DNA from: Candidatus Aminicenantota bacterium
Lineage (GTDB): Bacteria; Acidobacteriota; Aminicenantia; Aminicenantales; UBA8522
Length of the DNA stretch: 5,428 bases
NCBI GenBank assembly: GCA_003524335.1
Contig: DQHV01000003.1
Coordinates: 1,565 to 6,992 of the forward strand
Direction: 5' to 3'
Of this stretch, positions 1-5,428 are shown in pieces. The translations under genes were made by a program, and so were the position numbers. The stretch's first letter is position 1; every line of letters starts with the position of its first letter. The notes under the pieces are model-generated. The model worked only from the letters and a program-made list of their open reading frames with translations, was not told where the DNA came from and did not search any database.

Positions 1-120
1 CTTGGCCTCGTCCTTGAATAGAGTGGCCAATCTCTCGAAATCGTCCTCCAGGTCCATCCCATCGCGGAAACGCGGGTCGCCGCGATCGAACGGAGGATAA
101 TCCCGTTTTATTCCAGCCAA
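1..120 (-). CDS. 5' part of a divergent gene, function unknown
   Basis: Forty codons are open from a TTG at 120-118 to the window edge, so only the N-terminus of the protein is visible. I do not recognise the family. The visible peptide is hydrophilic and rich in charged residues and prolines (an early D-Y-P-P-F-D segment, then D-P-R-F-R-D-G-M-D). It ends in what looks like the start of an amphipathic helix rich in D, E, L and F. There is no signal peptide or membrane segment. The start is chosen because an in-frame stop at 132-130 leaves TTG as the first possible start and GAGGTG lies five bases upstream of it. The alternative ATG at 57-55 has no ribosome binding site. The gene is divergent from the STAS-carrier genes, so it may share regulation with them but is not in their operon. 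The frame, start and ribosome binding site agree; the function is unknown. Confidence 0.6.
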   Translation of the reverse strand, partial: MAGIKRDYPPFDRGDPRFRDGMDLEDDFERLATLFKDEAK

Positions 121-125
121 ATCAA

Positions 126-131
126 CACCTC
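126..131 (-). promoter_or_regulatory. Ribosome binding site for the divergent TTG-start gene
   Basis: On the minus strand the sequence is GAGGTG, a close Shine-Dalgarno match, followed by a 5-nt spacer and TTG. This site decides the start, because a TTG would otherwise be doubtful and the next ATG lies 21 codons further in. Confidence 0.55.
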
Positions 132-200
132 ATCCGGTTTTCAAGCTGCAATTCCCCTTTCCTATAACACATCTTCTGGCGAATCTGTTGCCCTGGAAAA

Positions 201-234
201 CCGATTTTGGGGCCATTTTCCCAAAATCAATCGG
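201..234. repeat. Inverted repeat in the divergent intergenic region
   Basis: Bases 203-211 (GATTTTGGG) pair perfectly with 220-228 (CCCAAAATC), giving a 9-bp stem with an 8-nt loop. A second, overlapping pairing is CCGATT (201-206) with AATCGG (229-234). The repeat sits between two divergent genes and upstream of the candidate STAS promoter, so it could be an operator. It could also act as a hairpin on the minus strand, where it is followed by a short TTTT run. No gene would need terminating there, so I favour a regulatory dyad over a terminator. The rest of 121-325 holds no other feature I can support. Confidence 0.45.
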
Positions 235-257
235 AAAAATCAAATCCTTTCGTCTTA

Positions 258-287
258 TTGACTTTTCTCCTTCTATTCTGATATTAG
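258..287 (+). promoter_or_regulatory. Candidate sigma-70-type promoter for the STAS operon
   Basis: TTGACT at 258-263 matches the -35 consensus at five of six positions. After an 18-nt spacer comes TATTAG at 282-287, four of six for the -10. GATATT at 280-285 is an equally weak alternative with a 16-nt spacer. The stretch is markedly more AT-rich than the flanking genes. Transcription would start around 294, leaving a leader of about 30 nt before the STAS ATG at 326. The -35 is convincing and the -10 is weak. Confidence 0.4.
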
Positions 288-311
288 CTAAATATAAGGG
301 AGTCGTCGAGA

Positions 312-321
312 GAGGAAAGGA
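312..321 (+). promoter_or_regulatory. Ribosome binding site of the STAS gene
   Basis: A purine-rich stretch contains GAGG (312-315) and AAGGA (317-321), 10 and 4 nt before the ATG at 326. It supports that ATG over an in-frame TTG far upstream at 188, which has no such site. Confidence 0.6.
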
Positions 322-325
322 ACAC

Positions 326-667
326 ATGAGAATCGTGGCCAGGCATAAGAACGACATCGTTATCTTTGACTTGGAGGGAGAGATCAAGAGGTCGGATATC
401 ACCGACTTGACGCTCCATCAGCTGGTCAAAGAGCAACTCGATGGCGGGAAGCGGAAGATCCTCCTCAATTTCGACGCGGTGGAATTCATCGACAGCTTCG
501 GGGTGGGCGAAATCCTGGCCAGCTACATCTCCACCCACAACCTGGGGGGGAAACTGAAGCTGGTAAAGATATCCAAGAAGCTGTTTCTCATCTTCCAGGT
601 CACGATGTTGACCAAAGTGCTCGACATCTACGAGGAGGAAGAAACCGCTTTGAAGAGCTTCTTCTAG
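326..667 (+). CDS. Small stand-alone STAS-domain protein (anti-sigma-factor antagonist type)
   Basis: This 113-residue cytoplasmic protein is the usual length for SpoIIAA/RsbV-like single STAS domains. The domain fills it: an N-terminal strand pair (residues 2-20), a helix (about 24-39), the strand K-I-L-L-N-F-D, the loop and helix A-V-E-F-I-D-S-F-G-V-G-E-I-L (51-64), a G-G-K-L-K-L-V strand (74-80) and the closing helix and strand ending near 113. Family members bind anti-sigma kinases or other partners and are switched by phosphorylation in a D-S-(S/T)-G loop. Here the loop is D56-S57-F58-G59, so one hydroxyl residue is replaced by Phe. The start at ATG 326 is supported by the ribosome binding site, and the upstream open frame to 188 is not STAS-like. 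No anti-sigma kinase or sigma factor lies in the window. The downstream carriers, 39 nt away and in the same frame, are the obvious candidate partners. The fold is confident; the role is inference. Confidence 0.88.
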   Translation: MRIVARHKNDIVIFDLEGEIKRSDITDLTLHQLVKEQLDGGKRKILLNFDAVEFIDSFGVGEILASYISTHNLGGKLKLVKISKKLFLIFQVTMLTKVLDIYEEEETALKSFF

Positions 668-712
668 CCTATGGCGGCTGTGTCCTCCTCCTGATACAAT
701 TAGCCTATGGCG
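665..712 (+). repeat. 12-bp direct repeat linking the STAS stop and the carrier start
   Basis: TAGCCTATGGCG occurs exactly at 665-676 and 701-712, with a period of 36 bp. The first copy contains the STAS stop (TAG 665-667) followed by an ATG at 671. The second contains another in-frame TAG (701-703) and the carrier's true ATG at 707. The ATG at 671 opens a 7-codon frame (M-A-A-V-S-S-S) closed by TGA at 692-694. It has no ribosome binding site, so I do not call it a gene, but it may be a relic of an older start or a coupling element. Confidence 0.8.
692..700 (+). promoter_or_regulatory. Extended -10 promoter giving a possibly leaderless carrier mRNA
   Basis: TGATACAAT matches an extended -10 box: TG, one base, then TACAAT at 695-700, five of six to consensus. 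It ends six bases before the ATG at 707, so a transcript would start at or next to the A of the start codon. No Shine-Dalgarno sequence precedes this ATG; the region is TCCTCC-rich instead. No good -35 is seen near 672-677, which extended -10 promoters can tolerate. A leaderless internal promoter explains both facts, with read-through from the STAS promoter also possible. Confidence 0.45.
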
Positions 713-3244
713 AAAAATCGCCTTCGCGCCGCGCTCTCCCGCGTCGCGGACATCAAGCCCGGAGAAGAGGTCATTGCCGTCTTCCTCTTTCTCTACTTCT
801 TTTTCATCACCTCACCCTATTACATCATCAAAAGTCTCCGCAACGCCAGTTATCTGAGCGGGTTGGGCGACGAAAACCTGCCTCTGGCCTATTTTCTGAC
901 CGCCATCCTGATGGGTTTCATCGTCAACTTCCACAGCCGTCTCCAGGTCAGGCTGCCGCGGTCACGGCTGATCATCTTCAGCCTGGTCTTCTTTTTCTCG
1001 AACATCGTCGTCTTCTGGTGGCTGTCCGGGCAAGGCTGGAAATGGGTCCCGGTTGTTTTCTGGGTTTGGGCGAATATATTCGCCATCGTCCTCGTGACGC
1101 AGTTTTGGTTCCTGGTCAACGATGTCTTCAACCCCCGCGAGGCCAAGCGGATGATCGGTTTTATCGGAAGCGGCGCTCAGCTAGGGGCCATCCTCGGCGG
1201 GGTACTGGCCGGCGTATTGGCAAGAAAGGCGGCCTGGCTGCTTTTGCCCCTGGCTGCGGGGATGCTGGGCTTGGGCATTCTTGTAGTCTCGGGCGTTTTC
1301 AGATGGCAGCGGCAGCAGACCGATAAGATCGACAGTGAGGCTAGAGACAAAGCGGCCAAATCGACCAAGGTGGGCTTCCGCGATGCGTTTGATACGACTC
1401 GGCAGAGTCCCTACCTCATGCTCCTGGCCGGAATCATGATGGTCACCCTGGTCGTCTCGACCCTTATCGACTGGCAGTTCAACAGCATCGTCAGTTTCAA
1501 GGTGGAAGGGAAGAACAACCTGACGTCGTTTTTTGGCTATTTTAACGCCGGGGCCATGTTCTTCGCCTTTCTTTTTCAGCTCCTCCTGACCAGCCCGATT
1601 ATCAAGGCCTTCCGCATCCGCGGGGCCTTGTTGCTCTACCCCCTCATCCTCTTCCTGGGCACGGGCGGCATCGGCCTGGCCGCTTTGGCCGGCCTTATCC
1701 CGCTTGTCCCCGCCATCCTTATCAAGGCGAGTGACAAGAGCCTGGCCTATTCGCTCAACCAATCCGTCCGGGAACTGCTCTATATTCCCATTTCGCCCGA
1801 ACAAAAATACAAAACCAAGATATTCATCGACATGTTCCTGAACAGGTTCGCCAAGGGACTCGGTGCCGTCATCCTGGCTGTTCTGCTCTGGCTCGTTCCC
1901 AGAGCGCCCGGAGCGCAGGGTGGACAAGGGGCCATCCGATATATCAGCCTGATCGTCCTGGCCATTATTGCCGTCTGGGTATTTCTCAACTTCCGAATCG
2001 GCCGCGAATATGCCAACCTCGTTAAGTCGAAGCTGGAAAAACAGTACGAGCGGGGCGACCTGCTCGTCGCCCAGCGGCTCGATGTGGACTATACCAAGCT
2101 GGTTTTTGACACCGTGGAAAGCAAGAATCGAAGCTCCGTGCTTTATGCCATGAACCTCTTTGACCTGATCCGTCAAGACAAGCTCACGCCGGAGGTCAGG
2201 AAACTCATCTCCTATCGAGCCGACGAGATACGGGCAGCCTCCTTAGGGGGAATGTTTGAGCAGACCGAGACGGGCTTGGGCCCAAAGACGGAAGACGAAT
2301 TGAGCGAAGACGTCCTGAAAAAAGACGTCCAGGAGATCATGAGCCTGGATGTTTACCAGGACGTGATGAAGGACTACCTCGAAAAGACGCTGGCAGACAA
2401 GAGCGCCGGCGCGGAAGTAGCCCGGATGGAGGCGGCCAAAGCAATCGGGTTCATGGATTCCCGGGCGCCCCTGGTCGGAAAACTGGAAGACCTTCTTGAG
2501 GACGGGTCCCCCGACGTCAACCGCTATGCGATCCAGAGCGCCGCGGCGCTCAAGCGAAGGGTGGATGTCCCGGTCCTCGTTCAAAAGCTCAAGAGCCCGG
2601 CCCTTCGGGAAGATGCCCTGGACGCCCTCCGGAAATTCGGGCCCCGGATCGCCGGGACGATGGCCGATTACCTCGCCGACCGGGGGGAAGATAACGAGCT
2701 CAGGAAGACGGCGGCGGCGATCCTGGCGAGCATCGGAACCCAGGAGGCGGCCGATTACCTGAGTTGGGAATTAACCGGGGCGGGGGTCGCTCTGTTGGAC
2801 GAGATCATCGATGCCCTTGATCGGATCCGGACGGCTGATCCCCGGATCCGGTTTCCTGGGGAGACTATTAGACTAACGATCTCTAAGGTAACCAGCCTCT
2901 ATTGCCGAGATCTGGTCGATCTCCACAGTGGGGCCGAGCCGCTTGGGGAGGACGCCAGCCGCCGTAGAGAGAAGCAGCTCTCTGACTCGCTCTGGAACAT
3001 TTTTAAGCTTCTTGGGCTCATCTATCCCCAGGAAGACATGATTAAGGCCTACCAGAACCTGAAAGTCGGGACCAAGGATTCCATGGCCTACTCTCTGGAA
3101 CTTCTGGACAATATCCTGGAGCGGGATATCCGCGAGGTGGTATTCCCTGTCGTCGAGGACCTACCTCTCGAGGAAAAGGTGAAAAAGTGCCGGAGTCTCC
3201 TGGCCAGTCTCGGGGAAGGGAAGGACAGGAATGGTCGAGATTAG
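707..3244 (+). CDS. TLC-type ATP/ADP translocase-like carrier fused to a HEAT-repeat domain
   Basis: This is an 845-residue inner-membrane protein. Residues about 20-430 form a hydrophobic core of roughly 12 helices. There is a charged loop at 199-225 between the two halves. Core signatures are Y-Y-I-I-K-S-L-R-N (38-46), T-Q-F-W-x-x-V-N-D-x-F-x-P-R-E-A-K-R (131-148), and D-K-S-L-A-Y-S-L-N-Q-S-V-R-E-L-L-Y-I-P (343-361) followed by K-x-K-x-x-I-D. The last resembles the Y-S-L-F-D-P-x-K-E-M-A-Y-I-P region of nucleotide carriers of chlamydiae, rickettsiae and plastids. A conserved linker (462-515) follows, then HEAT-like helical pairs (about 568-710) and a C-terminal helical module with L-E-L-L-D-N-I-L (798-805). 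Plain carriers end near 500 residues, so about 350-400 residues are added. Family membership predicts nucleotide or related anion exchange, but the substrate of free-living homologues is unclear. The start at 707 lacks a Shine-Dalgarno site. The stop overlaps the next gene's start. Confidence 0.85.
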   Translation: MAKNRLRAALSRVADIKPGEEVIAVFLFLYFFFITSPYYIIKSLRNASYLSGLGDENLPLAYFLTAILMGFIVNFHSRLQVRLPRSRLIIFSLVFFFSNIVVFWWLSGQGWKWVPVVFWVWANIFAIVLVTQFWFLVNDVFNPREAKRMIGFIGSGAQLGAILGGVLAGVLARKAAWLLLPLAAGMLGLGILVVSGVFRWQRQQTDKIDSEARDKAAKSTKVGFRDAFDTTRQSPYLMLLAGIMMVTLVVSTLIDWQFNSIVSFKVEGKNNLTSFFGYFNAGAMFFAFLFQLLLTSPIIKAFRIRGALLLYPLILFLGTGGIGLAALAGLIPLVPAILIKASDKSLAYSLNQSVRELLYIPISPEQKYKTKIFIDMFLNRFAKGLGAVILAVLLWLVPRAPGAQGGQGAIRYISLIVLAIIAVWVFLNFRIGREYANLVKSKLEKQYERGDLLVAQRLDVDYTKLVFDTVESKNRSSVLYAMNLFDLIRQDKLTPEVRKLISYRADEIRAASLGGMFEQTETGLGPKTEDELSEDVLKKDVQEIMSLDVYQDVMKDYLEKTLADKSAGAEVARMEAAKAIGFMDSRAPLVGKLEDLLEDGSPDVNRYAIQSAAALKRRVDVPVLVQKLKSPALREDALDALRKFGPRIAGTMADYLADRGEDNELRKTAAAILASIGTQEAADYLSWELTGAGVALLDEIIDALDRIRTADPRIRFPGETIRLTISKVTSLYCRDLVDLHSGAEPLGEDASRRREKQLSDSLWNIFKLLGLIYPQEDMIKAYQNLKVGTKDSMAYSLELLDNILERDIREVVFPVVEDLPLEEKVKKCRSLLASLGEGKDRNGRD
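3221..3230 (+). promoter_or_regulatory. Ribosome binding site inside the upstream carrier gene
   Basis: AAGGA (3221-3225) lies five bases before the ATG at 3231, within a longer purine run that begins near 3211. It sits in the last codons of the upstream carrier, whose stop (3242-3244) comes after the new start. The 14-nt overlap predicts translational coupling and therefore similar amounts of the two carriers. Confidence 0.6.
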
Positions 3245-5428
3245 GAAACCCGAGTATTCCCCGCTCTCTCTCCTGATGTTCGCCTATTTCTCCCTGGTCA
3301 CCTTCTCCATCTATGTCGTCAAGCCGGCCAAGGAGTCCCTTTTCCTCGATTATCTCACCAAGAAAAGGCTGCCCTATGCCTTCCTCCTGACGGCGATCCT
3401 GATGGGGCTGGCCGTCTCCCTGAATTCCCGTCTTTTGAGGAGGGTCAACAGACCTCTCTATATCAGTTCTACTTTGAGTTTCTTTGCCGTCAGCGGCCTG
3501 GTCTTTTGGGTGTTCATCCGGGGAACCTCGCCCTGGCCGTGGACCTTCCTCCTCTTGTACTCCTGGGGCGATATTCTGATGGTGACGGCGATCACGCAAT
3601 TTTGGATCTACGTCAACGATCTTTTCAGGCCCCGCGAGGCCAAACGGAAGGTCGGTTTTCTGGTCAGCGGTGGACTGCTGGGCGGGATCGCGGGTTCGCT
3701 CGTTGCCCGGTTCAGGCCGTTTCAGTTGCGGACCGAAAGCCTGGTCCTTGCCGGCCCGGTCCTCCTCATGTTCTGCATCGTGATCGTCCTTGTTGTCCAG
3801 AGGATCTCGCGCCAAGAAGCAAAAGACGGGGAGAAGGCCGCCGCGCCCAAGAGGGAAAAAGTGGGATTTGCCCAGAGCCTGGCCCTTCTCCGGAAAAGCC
3901 GATATCTTCTTCTCCTGAGCGGCCTGATCCTCTCTGCCATCATCGTCTCCAACCTGGTGGATTTCCAGTTCAAGTCCGCGGCCGAGATCCGGTTTCCGGA
4001 GAGGGACGCCCGGACCTCGTTCCTGGCTACGTTCTATCTCGTCATCCTGGTCGTTTCTTATTTATTCACGGTCCTCCTGACTTCGCGTATCCTTAAGAAT
4101 TTCGGGATGCGGATCGCCCTCCTCATCCTGCCTTTTCTCCTGCTGCTTTGCTCTCTCACCATTTTCTTTATACCCGCGGCCGGAATGATCTACTGGGCGG
4201 TGGCTATCAAGGGAGTGGACAAGAGCCTCTCTCATTCACTCTCCCAATCAGTCCGTGAGGTTCTCTACATTCCTGTCCCACCAGACATCAAATACAAAGC
4301 CAAAGTTTTTATCGATATGTTCCTGAACAAATTTGCCGACGGCCTGGCCGGGTTGGTGCTGATCGGCATCTTCGCTTTCATCGATCTCTCTGGCGGGGAC
4401 GTCAGCCTGATGCGGGACGTCAGCCTGGTCATCATCGTCTTCATCGTGGTCTGGGTCTGGTACGGCCTTCGCGTCACGCGGGAGTATGTGACCATAGTCA
4501 AGAACAACCTGCACATCAAATGGCGTGACGCCGACAAGCTCATCACCGAGAAGATCGATGTCGACATGACCAAGGCGGTCTTCGACACGCTGCAGAGCCG
4601 CGAACGGAGCTCGGTCCTCTATGCCATGAACCTGTTCGACCTCATCAAGAGGGAAAAACTGACTCCCGAGCTCAAGAGTCTAATCTCGATCAAGGGCGAC
4701 GAGCTCCGCGCCCGCTCCATGGACTCGCTCCTGGATGTCACGGGCGAATCACTCCTTCCCGAATTCGATGACTCTCTGGAGCCCGAGGAGATGGACGCTC
4801 AGATACGGGAGATCATGGCGCTCGATGTCTACCAGGAGCTGATCAGGGAGAAGATTGAAAAAGCGACGCGCGAGAAAGGCGGCCGGGCCGAGGTCTCCAG
4901 GATGGAAGCGGCCAAGGTCATGGGGATGATGGAGCCTGGAGTCCCGTTGCTGAAGGAGCTCAAGAAGTTGCTCCAGGACGAGTCACCGGAGGTCGTTCGT
5001 TATGCCGCGGCGAGCGCCGGCCGGCTGAAAAAAAGGGAGTTAGTGCCGCTCCTTCTGGACCACTTGGGACGCCCGGCCACCCAGGAATCCGCGGTCCAGG
5101 CTCTGCGGCTCTATGGCGACGCGATCGTCGGAACTCTGAAGGACTATCTGAGCGATCCCCAGGAAAACATCCGGGCCCGGCAGTCCATTCCCGAGATCCT
5201 GGCTAAGACGGGATCTCAGAGGGCGGCCGACATAATGACAATGGAGCTGGCCAAGGAAGAAACGGAGCTGGAAACGGAGCTCATCGAGGCCCTCTATAGA
5301 ATGAGGTTGAACAGTTCAGATATCCGGTTTTCGCCGAGCAGCGTCCACCTGAAGACCGTGTCCCTGATCAAGAAGTGCTATCTGCTGCTCCTCCAGATCC
5401 ATGATGTCCGCGGTGATCGGAAGAAGGC
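3231..5428 (+). CDS. Second TLC-type carrier with HEAT-repeat domain, paralogue of the first (3' end outside window)
   Basis: The frame is open from ATG 3231 to the window edge, 732 complete codons plus two bases. It is colinear with the upstream carrier. About 12 membrane helices lie within residues 11-415, and the core signatures are V-V-K-P-A-K-E (29-35), T-Q-F-W-I-Y-V-N-D-L-F-R-P-R-E-A-K-R (122-139) and D-K-S-L-S-H-S-L-S-Q-S-V-R-E-V-L-Y-I-P (330-348). The linker at 449-485 matches residues 465-501 of the paralogue at 26 of 37 positions. HEAT-like pairs run from about 553 to 700. By alignment about 100 residues (the end of the C-terminal helical module) lie beyond the window. The first helix carries K34-E35 where the paralogue has R45-N46. 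Its N-terminus is shorter by about 11 residues. Together with the overlap this suggests a co-translated pair, perhaps a hetero-oligomer. The substrate is unknown; nucleotide exchange is the family expectation only. Confidence 0.87.
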   Translation, partial: MVEIRKPEYSPLSLLMFAYFSLVTFSIYVVKPAKESLFLDYLTKKRLPYAFLLTAILMGLAVSLNSRLLRRVNRPLYISSTLSFFAVSGLVFWVFIRGTSPWPWTFLLLYSWGDILMVTAITQFWIYVNDLFRPREAKRKVGFLVSGGLLGGIAGSLVARFRPFQLRTESLVLAGPVLLMFCIVIVLVVQRISRQEAKDGEKAAAPKREKVGFAQSLALLRKSRYLLLLSGLILSAIIVSNLVDFQFKSAAEIRFPERDARTSFLATFYLVILVVSYLFTVLLTSRILKNFGMRIALLILPFLLLLCSLTIFFIPAAGMIYWAVAIKGVDKSLSHSLSQSVREVLYIPVPPDIKYKAKVFIDMFLNKFADGLAGLVLIGIFAFIDLSGGDVSLMRDVSLVIIVFIVVWVWYGLRVTREYVTIVKNNLHIKWRDADKLITEKIDVDMTKAVFDTLQSRERSSVLYAMNLFDLIKREKLTPELKSLISIKGDELRARSMDSLLDVTGESLLPEFDDSLEPEEMDAQIREIMALDVYQELIREKIEKATREKGGRAEVSRMEAAKVMGMMEPGVPLLKELKKLLQDESPEVVRYAAASAGRLKKRELVPLLLDHLGRPATQESAVQALRLYGDAIVGTLKDYLSDPQENIRARQSIPEILAKTGSQRAADIMTMELAKEETELETELIEALYRMRLNSSDIRFSPSSVHLKTVSLIKKCYLLLLQIHDVRGDRKK
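4396..4427 (+). repeat. 18-bp-period direct repeat in the second carrier gene
   Basis: GGGACGTCAGCCTG occurs at 4396-4409 and again at 4414-4427. The 18-bp period keeps the frame and encodes D-V-S-L twice (residues 390-393 and 396-399), separated by M-R. It lies in the loop between the last two membrane helices, which differs in sequence from the same loop of the paralogue (rich in G, A, Q and P). It looks like a small in-frame duplication in a loop that tolerates change. Confidence 0.7.
5259..5282 (+). repeat. 12-bp tandem repeat encoding E-T-E-L twice
   Basis: GAAACGGAGCTG (5259-5270) is followed directly by GAAACGGAGCTC (5271-5282), 11 of 12 bases identical. It encodes E-T-E-L twice (residues 677-684) in a helix of the HEAT region. 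The corresponding stretch of the paralogue has the same length without the repeat, so it is probably convergence on a helical pattern rather than an expansion. Confidence 0.6.

Noticed and set aside
188..325. In-frame N-terminal extension of the STAS protein starting at a TTG at 188
   Set aside because: There is no Shine-Dalgarno site before it, the 46 added residues do not look like a STAS domain, the stretch is AT-rich like intergenic DNA and overlaps the candidate promoter, and the ATG at 326 has a ribosome binding site.
671..694. Seven-codon open frame between the STAS and carrier genes as a leader peptide gene
   Set aside because: There is no ribosome binding site, the peptide has no regulatory codon run, and no attenuator hairpin follows. 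It is kept only as part of the repeat observation.
1181..2176. Long open frame of 331 codons on the minus strand, antisense to the first carrier
   Set aside because: It is rich in D, E, Q and G with no domain pattern, as expected for the complement of a hydrophobic membrane gene. The sense frame has clear family motifs throughout.
2822..2851. Two copies of the palindromic CGGATCCGG, 21 bp apart
   Set aside because: They lie in coding sequence and encode the similar R-I-R segments in the end of the HEAT region. The paralogue has a comparable protein sequence without the DNA repeat, so a DNA-level function is not supported.
3042..3815. Minus-strand open frame of 257 codons across the carrier junction
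   Set aside because: Low-complexity charged product with no recognisable domain, fully antisense to two well-supported coding regions.
3506..4096. Plus-strand open frame of 196 codons inside the second carrier
   Set aside because: It is a shifted frame of the second carrier, rich in R, P and G. The frame from 3231 matches the paralogue without interruption over the same bases.
5028..5034. Run of seven A bases in the second carrier as a possible slippage or frameshift site
   Set aside because: The zero frame continues past it and matches the paralogue on both sides, so no frameshift is needed and no overlapping product is suggested.

Overview
The window reads as bacterial chromosome of moderately high GC from a probably Gram-negative, non-parasitic lineage. 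Genes are tightly packed, with Shine-Dalgarno sites before three of the four starts. HEAT-fused ADP/ATP-translocase-like carriers of the type seen here are, to my knowledge, found in environmental phyla such as Acidobacteriota and Aminicenantota. That placement is a guess from protein architecture; the window contains no rRNA, tRNA or phylogenetic marker.

Layout: positions 1-120 hold the first 40 codons of a minus-strand gene of unknown function that starts at TTG behind a good ribosome binding site. Positions 121-325 are a divergent, AT-rich intergenic region with an inverted repeat (201-234) and a candidate promoter (258-287). Then come three plus-strand genes. The first is a 113-residue stand-alone STAS-domain protein (326-667). 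The second is an 845-residue carrier of the TLC ATP/ADP-translocase type with a long C-terminal HEAT-repeat domain (707-3244). The third is a paralogous carrier-HEAT protein that overlaps it by 14 nt, starts at 3231 and is still open at the window edge (732 codons visible). No stretch longer than 300 bases lacks a gene, and no terminator, mobile element, CRISPR array or structural RNA was seen.

The three plus-strand genes look like one unit. The two carriers share the same order of membrane core, conserved linker, HEAT solenoid and C-terminal helical module, which suggests a tandem duplication and perhaps a hetero-oligomer. The STAS protein resembles anti-sigma-factor antagonists, but its usual D-S-(S/T)-G phosphorylation motif reads D-S-F-G. 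A plausible but unproven idea is that the STAS protein is a cytoplasmic partner of the HEAT domains rather than a classical sigma-factor switch. The STAS-carrier junction is odd. It has a 12-bp direct repeat spanning the stop of one gene and the start of the next, the two genes are in the same reading frame, and there is an extended -10 box six bases before the carrier ATG with no Shine-Dalgarno site, which points to a leaderless transcript.
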